Shown here: piece after piece, positions 1 to 7,523 of the stretch | Layout of the letters: the number at the start of each line of letters is the position of its first letter | Numbering within the stretch: the stretch's first letter is position 1 | Assembly: GCA_021788625.1 (NCBI GenBank) | Contig: JAJYKL010000019.1 | Coordinates: forward strand, 1 to 50,829 | DNA length: 50,829 nucleotides | Source of the DNA: Chloroflexota bacterium | GTDB taxonomy: Bacteria; Chloroflexota; Anaerolineae; J036; Brachytrichaceae | Reading direction: 5' to 3' | Translations under genes and position numbers: made by a program | Notes under the pieces: generated by a model | Database searches by the model: none | The model's input: the letters and a program-made list of their open reading frames with translations, nothing else | What the model was told of the DNA's origin: nothing

Positions 1-173
1 GCGCTGACGCAGAATATGGTGATGGTGGAAGGCAGCGAGCGCTCATCCCGACGGTGCCGCCAACAGCTTCGAGCGGCCAAGCTCGACATGCGCCCTTCAT
101 GTATAATCCTGAAGTTTAGCTCGCCAGTTATAGGAAATGGTTTAAATCGCTGCTCGTTTTTCCGGCTGGGCCT

Positions 174-1370
174 ATGCACTTCCTGGCCAGTGCCATCGAA
201 GCACAACTGCATCGCGAGACTTATGTCGCGCTGTTGAATAGTCTCCTGCGTGTTCCGGGCAGTAAGCATGCTTTGGCTCAGCAAGCTCAGATCAGCGCGC
301 CGTACCTGAGCTATCTCCTCAAGCTGGATCGTGACCAATCGGACGCGAGCATCGCGCACACGCCGTCAATGAAGGTGGCGGAGCGCATCGTGGCGTCTCT
401 GGATGCGTCGCCGGATATTCAGGCCAGCCTCCTGGAGCACCTGACGCTTGCTCACGAAAAGCGGCTGTGGGCCGCGCAAGTGGCACACCAGGAGCTGTTC
501 GACCGCCCGCTCAGTGAGGTGGCCCAGGAGATCCGGGCTATCCACAGCCAGGCCATGTACGCCTCCACCGCGACATGCGCCAACCACTCCTACATTGCGG
601 CCGTCAACGCCGCCAAGCTGGCATTGCGCGCCGCCCCCGCAGACACCAGTCCCCTCGCCTACGTGGATCTGTGTGACTTCGTCACCGACTGCCAGTTGGT
701 GCTCAACCGCGCCGACGACGCACTATGGCACGCCAAGCTGGCCGGTGCCGTCCTGGATTGTTACGAACCCTTGCCTGCGGAGCGCGAACGCTACGAATTC
801 CTCGTCATGAATATGCTGCGCCAGCAGGGGGTGGCCTATTTCAACCTGGGCCAGTATCGCGAGTCGCTGCGCGTGTACACGCAGGTGGAGGCGCTGAAGC
901 CGGTGGGCCAGCTCGGTGGCATAGTGAAGAGTCTCCTCCTGCACGACAAGGTCAAAGCCCTCGCGCAGACGCCTCGCTTCTCGATCACCGAGGTCGAGAA
1001 CATCGCCGATGACAACCGTAACCTCATCGAAAGGGTGGGTGCTGTCGACGGGCCGTTGCACCTGTGGCTTTTGACGGAGGCGCTCGCAGACGCCTACATC
1101 CGGCACGCGAACTACAAAGACGCGCGGCGTGTCTTGGACCAGGAGGCGGCGCGGCTGAGCGAAATCCGTGCCATGGGACCGCTACACCACGTCCTGTTCC
1201 TGCGCCGGTACGCCACGCTGAGCCGGCACACCCAAGACCTGACCGGCTGGCACCACTTCATCGGTGAGGCGCGCCAGATCGCGCGCGAAGCGGGCTTGAG
1301 CCACCAGTTAGAGGGAATCGAGGCCGAGGTCCTGGCGATGGAGAGCTCCAGTGCGCTGGTGGATATTTAG
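174..1370 (+). CDS. HTH (XRE-like) regulator with TPR-like C-terminal region
   Basis: 398 residues. Residues about 20-95 look like a lambda-repressor/XRE-type helix-turn-helix (an LAQQAQISAPYLSYLL recognition segment, then a helical stretch around TPSMKVAERIVASL). The remaining 300 residues are alpha-helical with TPR-like pairs (for example AYFNLGQYRESLRVYTQ), the layout of regulators whose TPR region senses a peptide or partner. This is family-level inference; no target is visible. A TATAAT hexamer at 102-107 could be the -10 element, though no good -35 is seen. The ATG used has only a weak purine stretch upstream. Codon use is much more GC-rich than in the genes after the tRNAs, which may indicate a different origin. 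It stands alone, so no partner can be named. Confidence 0.6.
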   Translation: MHFLASAIEAQLHRETYVALLNSLLRVPGSKHALAQQAQISAPYLSYLLKLDRDQSDASIAHTPSMKVAERIVASLDASPDIQASLLEHLTLAHEKRLWAAQVAHQELFDRPLSEVAQEIRAIHSQAMYASTATCANHSYIAAVNAAKLALRAAPADTSPLAYVDLCDFVTDCQLVLNRADDALWHAKLAGAVLDCYEPLPAERERYEFLVMNMLRQQGVAYFNLGQYRESLRVYTQVEALKPVGQLGGIVKSLLLHDKVKALAQTPRFSITEVENIADDNRNLIERVGAVDGPLHLWLLTEALADAYIRHANYKDARRVLDQEAARLSEIRAMGPLHHVLFLRRYATLSRHTQDLTGWHHFIGEARQIAREAGLSHQLEGIEAEVLAMESSSALVDI

Positions 1371-1803
1371 CTGCGCTGGTATTCGCAGGATGCTTTGGCT
1401 TTCTGCGCCAAGGCCAGCCCCATTCTCGCTCCGGTTGGGGCGGTCATCTTGCGGTTCCCGTGGTAGCTATAGATGACGCCCAGCATATCCACCAGGCTGA
1501 ACTTGTGGTGCGCGTACGGGCGCGGCACACCCTTGTTCTGCCCCAGCCAGTGCATGATACGCACCATAGCATTTATACTCGGAGGGGATAGCCGTCCAAT
1601 GAGAGGAAGACCGTGTCGCTGTCTTCCCGCATGGGCTTGGGCCGGAGTACTTGCACGTATCGCAGGAGCGTCCGCTGCGCGGTCGCACCGAGAGGAGGAG
1701 GAAGAGGTGCTCCTTAATAAGGAAGTGTGCCGTTATTCATAAAAATGAGTGCGCCGTGATGGAAAGGCACGAAGAAGAGGCTGTTTACCTTCTCAAATGG
1801 GGG
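1371..1803. other. Intergenic stretch without a convincing gene
   Basis: About 430 bases between the HTH-TPR gene and the tRNA terminator. A 66-codon minus-strand frame (1367-1567) ends inside the stop of the regulator gene and encodes a basic protein I do not recognise; it could be a gene remnant. Overlapping frames on both strands are equally open, as expected for GC-rich DNA, so none is called. Confidence 0.4.
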
Positions 1804-1842
1804 AAAAAGCGCACCCAACCGCCTGCATTCGACGGATGGGTG
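1804..1842 (-). terminator. Intrinsic terminator of the tRNA-Phe/tRNA-Gly operon
   Basis: Read on the minus strand, CACCCATCCG (from 1842) pairs with CGGTTGGGTG (to 1812): ten positions with one T-T mismatch, an 11-nt loop, then CGC and TTTTT (1808-1804). It lies about 30 nt past the tRNA-Gly 3' end, as expected for a factor-independent terminator. Confidence 0.7.
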
Positions 1843-1870
1843 AGGGAGACGACCGCTTTACGGTCCTGCA

Positions 1871-1942
1871 AGCGGGCGACGGGATTTGAACCCGCGACCT
1901 TCTCCTTGGCAAGGAGACGCTCTACCACTGAGCCACACCCGC
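1871..1942 (-). tRNA. tRNA-Gly (anticodon GCC)
   Basis: The minus strand folds as a cloverleaf. Acceptor GCGGGTG pairs with CGCCCGC (one G-U), the D-arm is GGCTCAGTGGTAGAGC, the anticodon loop TTGCCAA carries GCC, and the T-arm is GCGGGTTCAAATCCCGT. The discriminator is T and no CCA is encoded. It lies 22 nt downstream of tRNA-Phe in the same transcript. Confidence 0.95.
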
Positions 1943-1964
1943 GCATCAGCGCACGACTGATCAA

Positions 1965-2037
1965 TGCCGACGAACAGTCTCGAACTGTTGACCCCACGAT
2001 TTTCAGTCGTGTGCTCTACCAACTGAGCTACGTCGGC
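1965..2037 (-). tRNA. tRNA-Phe (anticodon GAA)
   Basis: The minus strand folds as a cloverleaf. Acceptor GCCGACG pairs with CGTCGGC in the usual register, D-arm AGCTCAGTTGGTAGAGC, anticodon loop CTGAAAA carrying GAA, T-arm CAGTTCGAGACTG. Discriminator A, CCA not encoded. First gene of a two-tRNA operon with its own promoter at 2081-2108. Confidence 0.95.
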
Positions 2038-2080
2038 GTCGGCCGAAAGCCGCTTAAGCCGCCATGGTTCGAGCAAAGGA

Positions 2081-2108
2081 ATTTTACTGGAGACAGGCGG
2101 ATTGTCAA
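2081..2108 (-). promoter_or_regulatory. Sigma-70 type promoter of the tRNA operon
   Basis: Minus strand TTGACA (2108-2103), 16-nt spacer, TAAAAT (2086-2081). The predicted start near 2075 lies about 38 nt before the tRNA-Phe 5' end. Confidence 0.75.
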
Positions 2109-2127
2109 GCGCTAAACGAGCGGCGCC

Positions 2128-2601
2128 TCACAACCCCAGTTGCCTGATTTCCTTGCAATGCTCTGCTTCATGGTCGGTGACCAACAGCATAACAAATTCG
2201 CCCATGCACTTGCCACGCAACCAGTGGAAGCGAGCTTTATCGAATAGGACATCTTCCTTCCATGCATCGAGCCGGCGCAGCAACTGTCGCTGCGCTCCGC
2301 GATAATCCGCCAGGACACGATCAAAAGGTCGTTCCTTCTGTGCCTGGTAATCCTCGGCGTTCAGTGCATCATAGCGGTCGAACATGGCGTCGATATCTTC
2401 GGGATCCTGACCTTGCTCTGCATTAAAGAGCACGGTCACACAGCGTGATGTCCATATGGCCAGATGGGCTACAACATCCTTCACCGACCAAGTGCCGATT
2501 TGATCAGGTTCTGTTACTTGCCCGGGGGTGAGCGCACCAATCACGTGCTCAAGGTTTTCACGCTCCCGGTTGATCGTGGCGATCATTTCCTGTTTATCCA
2601 T
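2128..2601 (-). CDS. DinB-like / ClbS-DfsB family four-helix bundle protein
   Basis: 157 residues. The pattern LTPGQVTEPDQIGTWSVKDVVAHLAIW near residues 24-50, followed by a long helical body ending in DHEAEHCKEIRQL, matches the DinB superfamily, most like the ClbS/DfsB branch. The conserved histidines (in VVAHLA and DHEAEH) sit where this superfamily often binds a metal. Family members serve in thiol transfer, stress responses or resistance; no substrate can be named here. It ends just before the tRNA promoter and begins 34 nt from the end of the C26 hydrolase gene, so the two may share a transcript. The start has no strong ribosome binding site. Confidence 0.7.
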   Translation of the reverse strand: MDKQEMIATINRERENLEHVIGALTPGQVTEPDQIGTWSVKDVVAHLAIWTSRCVTVLFNAEQGQDPEDIDAMFDRYDALNAEDYQAQKERPFDRVLADYRGAQRQLLRRLDAWKEDVLFDKARFHWLRGKCMGEFVMLLVTDHEAEHCKEIRQLGL

Positions 2602-2635
2602 GGCTCGCTTACCAATTAATTACGCCGAGTTCATA

Positions 2636-3367
2636 TTATTGCGTCCCAGCTTTGCTGGCAGCATCGATGAACGCGACGAATAAATTCAGCATTTCCTGAT
2701 GAGACTGCGTCATTTCCTCTGGATGCCACTGTACGCCCACTACAAAGCGTTTCCCTGGTAATTCGAGCGTCTCGATGATGCCATCCGGTGCACGGGCTGT
2801 AGCAACCAGCCCGCCAGCCGGGTCCTTCACAGCCTGGTGATGAAAGCTGTTAACACCAACCTGGCTACCGCCCAGTATATGAAATGCTCGTGAACCAGGT
2901 ACTAATTCAATAGTGTGCAGCACTTCATCGCGTCTTGCTCCGTTATAGTGGCCGTTATGGTGGATGGCATTTTGCCATTGGCTGGGTATATCTTGTACCA
3001 AAGTGCCACCAAACGCCACGTTTAGCGACTGGATCCCCCGGCAGATGCCAAAAAGTGGTTTGTCTTCATCCACCGCCCAGCGTGCCACGGCGATCTCAAC
3101 CTGGTCGCGTGCCCGGTCAATGTTGCTTGTTGCCTCGTGCACAGGTTCCTGGTATATCAGTGGATCAATATCTCCACCACCAGCCAGCAGTACACCTGCA
3201 CACTGGTCAAAGAGCGCGCGCGTTTCATGCTCGACCAGGGTGACCGGTACCATCACCGGGACTCCACCGGCTGCCATCACAGAATCTATGTATCCCTTAC
3301 CCATGCAATACGAACGACGTTGTTCATCCTGGACAGGTGTTGGAATGAATATCAGGGGTTTACCCAT
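2636..3367 (-). CDS. Gamma-glutamyl-gamma-aminobutyrate hydrolase-like class I glutaminase (peptidase C26)
   Basis: 243 residues from the chosen ATG at 3367 (MGKPLIFIPTP), where family similarity begins; an in-frame extension upstream reads through the neighbouring sigma/anti-sigma remnant and has no family features. The nucleophile motif GICRGIQ contains the catalytic Cys, and HPEE (in VGVQWHPEE) supplies the His-Glu pair. LAGGGDIDP is the usual oxyanion-region signature of PuuD-type enzymes. These hydrolyse gamma-glutamyl amides in polyamine or glutamine-conjugate catabolism, but no putrescine genes are nearby, so the substrate is open. The start lies within the 3' tail of the decayed anti-sigma frame, suggesting expression once depended on that upstream unit. 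Confidence 0.8.
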   Translation of the reverse strand: MGKPLIFIPTPVQDEQRRSYCMGKGYIDSVMAAGGVPVMVPVTLVEHETRALFDQCAGVLLAGGGDIDPLIYQEPVHEATSNIDRARDQVEIAVARWAVDEDKPLFGICRGIQSLNVAFGGTLVQDIPSQWQNAIHHNGHYNGARRDEVLHTIELVPGSRAFHILGGSQVGVNSFHHQAVKDPAGGLVATARAPDGIIETLELPGKRFVVGVQWHPEEMTQSHQEMLNLFVAFIDAASKAGTQ

Positions 3368-3899
3368 ATTAAGGGCATATTGTAATGAATTTGGCACAAG
3401 CGAATACGAGGCGCAGGGCGGGCAGTAGTAATAGTTGGATGATAAGCCCACAACGAGATGATTGACAGGATGATCAGTGCTGCCGGCCAGATAATGGATT
3501 GAGACACCAACATGTGTAATAGAGAGTAATTGGCCAAGCCACAATCCTGGCAGATTTCTATTGTCGCGCGCACGATAGCTGCCATGACCAGTGGTGCCAT
3601 GTGCGATATGGCATCGGGTGGCAGATAGAGCATTGACAGTTCGCAAAACCCCACAAGCATCAACACCGTGGCAGCCAGAGTAGCCAGAAAGATCAACGTC
3701 CAGGTTTTATAGCGCCACTCCCAGCCATATGAGCGCAAGCGTGTAAAGGCGTGAACATAGGCCTCTTGTGCCGCGTCCTTCGCATGCTCGTTGCCAACTA
3801 TGCGCAGCGCCAAATGTAGACCACCGACTGGTATGCATCCACCAGGTGCTGGAGCACGTCGCAGTTGCCAGCCTTTATCGCATCTATACTGACCAATTC
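3352..3899 (-). pseudogene. Decayed ECF sigma factor fused to an anti-sigma-like membrane segment
   Basis: Two minus-strand frames join across one lost base near 3813. Frame one gives ELVSIDAIKAGNCDVLQHLVDAYQ then SVVY; frame two continues ALRIVGNEHAKDAAQEAYVHAF. Together these are the start of ECF sigma region 2 (the usual text is a long YNLALRIVGNEHDAEDAAQEA-type run). Restoring one A in TACATTTGG gives Tyr-Asn-Leu and a continuous frame. After RLRSY the sigma sequence stops: regions 2.3-4 are missing and the frame runs into two hydrophobic segments (WTLIFLATLAATVLMLV, and SIIWPAALIILSIISLWAY) like the C-terminal part of a membrane anti-sigma factor. The simplest reading is a deletion joining a sigma gene to its downstream partner, plus a frameshift. 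Confidence 0.6.
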
Positions 3900-4132
3900 G
3901 CTACGATCTTGAGCTTGCGACGCTGACCTCACCGCTTTGGGCGTGGTTTGGTTTTTCCAGGTACTACCGCTCGATCGGCGAGCATGAACGCCGACTATTG
4001 CCACCTGCATAATCATGGGGGTACGCAGCACTTTCGTCAACGTGACATTCGTACCACGAATCTCTCATCCCAAAGTAGCAACAGGACTGGGTAACCACGT
4101 GATTTGTCGCACGTCGTTATAGCAAACAACGG

Positions 4133-6253
4133 TTATTGAACGCTGATGACCTCGACGAGTACGCTGTTTACCCCGGCTGGTTGGGGTGGAGTATTGCCAT
4201 AATCCTGAACAGTTAAGCGGCCCTGATCGTCATAGAGCCCAATCTCAATGCGATAACGGCCTGCAGCTATGTTCGCGGGTAGGTCGACTTCATATTGATC
4301 GTTGACAACGGTTCCCGCGCTCCATGAAGATGTTGGCGAAGGTACACCGTTATTCTCCGGGGTGCGGTCGGCATGAGTGATGACACCTTGCACCGGCGAG
4401 CCGTTCATGTTTAGAAAGTGCACAAACACGCGGTAGTCATGAGTAACTCTCGCCACAGCGCGCCACTGGACACTGAACTGGATCGGTTGACCTGGGTAGT
4501 AAAGCGTTTGCCTGAAATGGGCATTATCGATGATCACCGGATCCATGTTCACGTTCAAGTCTATCCTGCCACCTGTGCTCACAGTTACCGTGAGATTCTC
4601 ACCCAGCGCCAGCTTTGAGCCTGGCGGCGGGTTCAAGTTGATGATGGTGTTTTCGGGCAGTGTGTTGAATGTCTCATCACGGACCACATTCCAACCCACT
4701 GTGTGTAAGGTCTGGCTTAAACCGTCGGTAAGAATCTGTCCGATCAGATCTTCGGGCACCGTCTGTGACTGAGTGGGTTTACTGACCACCAGCTCCACAA
4801 AACTACCAGCCGAAACCTGAGTTCCGGGGACTGGCCGCTGCTCGAGCACCAGCGTCTCGGTAGCATTCACGTCCGGGCGTTCTTCAACTACTCGATCCTG
4901 CAAGCCTAATGCCGCTAGTTCCTGGTTGGCCTGTGTCAGCGTCTTGTTGGTCAGGATAGGGACTTTCAGTAGCCCATTGCTGCTGGACTGCGTAGTGTTG
5001 GTGATAACCGTAAAGGTCGGCGTGGATATACCAATCGTGTTGCTCGAGCCGGTTGGCGTGGCGCTGTATGCTCGCCATACAGAGAGCCATAGCGGGATAA
5101 GCCCGAGCACGCATAATACGGCCAACCCAGCCAAAAGCCACAGCAGGATATCAGTGTTCCCCTGTTGTGCCGAACCAGCGGCGCTGACAGGTCTCGATGC
5201 ACCCGTTGATCCCACCACGCCGGTTACCGGCATCCCACCCGTCCGGTTGACAGGGGTAAGGGGTGGAGTGACAGGCCTTAATGGGAGCTGGGATGTCCGG
5301 TTCACCGTAGTGGGTCGTGTCGCTGAGAGTTGTCCGCCTGCCTGTTCAGGTGGAACGAAGAAAGGTTGGCGCAAGGTCTGTTCCTCGCCCTGTTGCAGGT
5401 AAGCCGACAGGACGCGTGCCAATTGGTCAGCGTCGCGATAGCGAGCAGCTGGGTCCTTGGCCAATGTGCGTCGAACGATCGACTCCAGCTGCAATGGCAC
5501 GTTCGGATTCAACGCGTGCAGGGCAGGCGGCTCAACCGTCATATGCAAACGCGCCAGTTCGCGCGAGTCACGCGACTCAAATGGCAGATGCCCACACAGC
5601 ATCTCGAACATGATCACACCGATGCTATATACGTCGCTGGCGGGGGTTGGGGCGACTCCGGTGGCCTGCTCAGGTGAATAGTACTGAGGTGTGCCCCACA
5701 CAACGTCCGTGCGCTCTGCCACCATGGCGGTGTAGGCCCGTGCAATTCCGAAGTCAGCCACCTTCGCGCGGCCTTCCGGAGCGAGGATCACGTTTTGCGG
5801 TTTCAGATCACAGTGCACCAGGCCGTGTCGATGCGCGTACCCCACCCCTTCACTGATCTGCCGGGCAATGTTAACGGCTTCATTTATCCCCAGCGGCTGG
5901 CCGCTTATTGTGCGATCCCGAATCACCGTTTTCAGGTCCTGACCTTCCACGAACTCCATGACGATGTAATAACGCAGGACGCCATTCGTTGTGTCGCTGC
6001 CCACATCGTAAATCGTAACAATGTTGGGATGGTTCAGGTTGGCGGCGGCCTGGGCTTCCTCGCGAAAACGCTGGACGAATTGTGGATCGCGAGTGAAGCG
6101 CTCACGCAGAGTTTTGATCGCCACCACCCGGTTGAGCAGCGTGTCCTGTGCCTTGTACACAGTCGCCATGCCGCCGCCTGCGACGATTGCCAATAGGCGA
6201 TAACGCCCGTTGAGCAGAGCAGCGCTTTGCGGATTGGTGGGTTGATCTGTCAT
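4133..6253 (-). CDS. PASTA-domain Ser/Thr protein kinase (PknB/PrkC type)
   Basis: 706 residues. The kinase domain spans about 17-290: glycine loop AGGGMATVYKA, catalytic Lys47 (VAIK), DFG at 167-169, and GTPQYYSPEQ. The catalytic loop is HCDLKPQN (147-154), so the usual Arg before the catalytic Asp is Cys: a non-RD kinase. A Pro/Thr/Gly-rich linker leads to one membrane helix (about 367-392). Outside lie two PASTA-like domains (about 430-492 and 498-560), followed by a beta-rich domain (572-706) that also ends both large glycosyltransferases in this window. PASTA kinases sense muropeptides or lipid II and control division and wall synthesis, which suits a genome segment carrying the dcw cluster. 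No phosphatase gene is adjacent. Confidence 0.92.
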   Translation of the reverse strand: MTDQPTNPQSAALLNGRYRLLAIVAGGGMATVYKAQDTLLNRVVAIKTLRERFTRDPQFVQRFREEAQAAANLNHPNIVTIYDVGSDTTNGVLRYYIVMEFVEGQDLKTVIRDRTISGQPLGINEAVNIARQISEGVGYAHRHGLVHCDLKPQNVILAPEGRAKVADFGIARAYTAMVAERTDVVWGTPQYYSPEQATGVAPTPASDVYSIGVIMFEMLCGHLPFESRDSRELARLHMTVEPPALHALNPNVPLQLESIVRRTLAKDPAARYRDADQLARVLSAYLQQGEEQTLRQPFFVPPEQAGGQLSATRPTTVNRTSQLPLRPVTPPLTPVNRTGGMPVTGVVGSTGASRPVSAAGSAQQGNTDILLWLLAGLAVLCVLGLIPLWLSVWRAYSATPTGSSNTIGISTPTFTVITNTTQSSSNGLLKVPILTNKTLTQANQELAALGLQDRVVEERPDVNATETLVLEQRPVPGTQVSAGSFVELVVSKPTQSQTVPEDLIGQILTDGLSQTLHTVGWNVVRDETFNTLPENTIINLNPPPGSKLALGENLTVTVSTGGRIDLNVNMDPVIIDNAHFRQTLYYPGQPIQFSVQWRAVARVTHDYRVFVHFLNMNGSPVQGVITHADRTPENNGVPSPTSSWSAGTVVNDQYEVDLPANIAAGRYRIEIGLYDDQGRLTVQDYGNTPPQPAGVNSVLVEVISVQ

Positions 6254-6380
6254 AGCCTTACGCTATCTGTTGAGCAAGGAATATTCTACGCTATTCGGAA
6301 GATTGAAGCGGAACCTGGTTGTAGTTTAACCGCCAACGCTACGACCATATATCCTTACCCAGGTCCTCGCGTATGAAGTA

Positions 6381-7523
6381 CTACTTAGGCATCTTCTTCA
6401 ATGCGTCGTAAGCCGGGCGTGTCTGGGTGTTGGGATATACAGGGTCAATGACAGCCCACCAGTACTGCTCATTACTGGGTGTCCAGTCGTATTCCGGTAT
6501 GGATAGAGCGATCATCGGACCGATCCATGGCCGCCAGTGCGCTTTGGCCCACTCGAAGGCGCGTACCATGTAGTCAGCTTTTGTCTGTTCGTCCACCGCA
6601 AACCAGGCGTAGTCTTTATGAATGGGATCCGTGGTCCAGCCAAACTCCAAAATTGCCACCTGTTTATCAGCATCGCCATGTTGCACCATGATGGCACGCA
6701 TATCTTCCACATGGCGAAAAGCGAAAAAGCGTTCGCCTCCTAATGAGGGCGTCCGGGCTACTTCGTCAGGTGAAAGCTCTGGTGCCGCCTTGAAGCCGGG
6801 CGCGTTCACACCGAGTAAATCAAAATACGGTGCTGCACCCGCCTGATACATCTGTTCCAGATATTGCGAGTCAGGAACGGCTTCAGGCAGGCCATTACCT
6901 GTCGGTGCCAAGCCGGCACTGATCACCAGGGCATTTGGATCAGCCTTTTTAATGGCGGTGTAGCACCCACGCAGCAAGTTTACGTATTGGGCCGCGTCTG
7001 GAGGCTGACCGCCCCATTCACGCGCCAGGTTCGGTTCATTCCACACCTCGTAGGCAGCCACCTGCCCGCGGTAGCGGGTTGCGAACACTCCACAGAAATC
7101 GAAAAATTCCTGTGGATTTTTTGGGGGTCCGTCGGCGATTCCTTTTCCTTGCGGATATTCGCGATCCCAATATGGATCACGGTCCAGACGAACCAATAGC
7201 TTCAGATTAAAGTGTCGCACCAGCATCACAGTCTCGTCGGCGTGGCTCCAGTCGTACTTATCCTTTTGCAATTCAATATCACGCCAGGCGAAGGTTTGCT
7301 TCACCCATTGAAAGCCAGCACCACGGATCAGGCCCAGGTCACGTGTGGCGATCTCAGGTTTCCACCACAGATAAGCTTCGAAACCATACCCCGGTGATTG
7401 GAGGCGCACTCGCGGGTAGGACGTAGCGGATGGCTCAGGGGTGTGGATAGTGCCCTGCGCAATGGTCGTGCAGCCCACCAGGAGGAGGGTAAGCAACGTG
7501 ACTCGCAGACGTTGTACGAGCAT
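6381..7523 (-). CDS. GH clan A-like (GH39/GH5-type) glycoside hydrolase lipoprotein
   Basis: 380 residues. N-terminal signal with lipobox LLVGC (Cys18). The body is a (beta/alpha)8-type sequence: YEVWNEPN with Glu163 as the likely acid/base, and ILEFGW with Glu293 as the likely nucleophile. This is the standard clan A spacing. The C-terminal YDALKKMPK is the same ending as in the upstream paralogue (FDAIANMPKP). The gene overlaps the upstream stop by one base (TAATG), so translation is coupled. Expected to sit on the outer face of the membrane and act on surface or environmental polysaccharide; the substrate is unknown. It lies downstream of its paralogue and before the kinase gene. Confidence 0.75.
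   Translation of the reverse strand: MLVQRLRVTLLTLLLVGCTTIAQGTIHTPEPSATSYPRVRLQSPGYGFEAYLWWKPEIATRDLGLIRGAGFQWVKQTFAWRDIELQKDKYDWSHADETVMLVRHFNLKLLVRLDRDPYWDREYPQGKGIADGPPKNPQEFFDFCGVFATRYRGQVAAYEVWNEPNLAREWGGQPPDAAQYVNLLRGCYTAIKKADPNALVISAGLAPTGNGLPEAVPDSQYLEQMYQAGAAPYFDLLGVNAPGFKAAPELSPDEVARTPSLGGERFFAFRHVEDMRAIMVQHGDADKQVAILEFGWTTDPIHKDYAWFAVDEQTKADYMVRAFEWAKAHWRPWIGPMIALSIPEYDWTPSNEQYWWAVIDPVYPNTQTRPAYDALKKMPK

Noticed and set aside
1871-2037. tRNA genes as an integration site for a mobile element on the left
   Set aside because: The tRNA operon keeps its own terminator at 1804-1842, and I see no duplicated tRNA 3' end or integrase, so integration is not supported.
3368-3646. In-frame N-terminal extension of the C26 hydrolase
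   Set aside because: The extension reads the sigma/anti-sigma remnant in another frame; family similarity begins at 3367.
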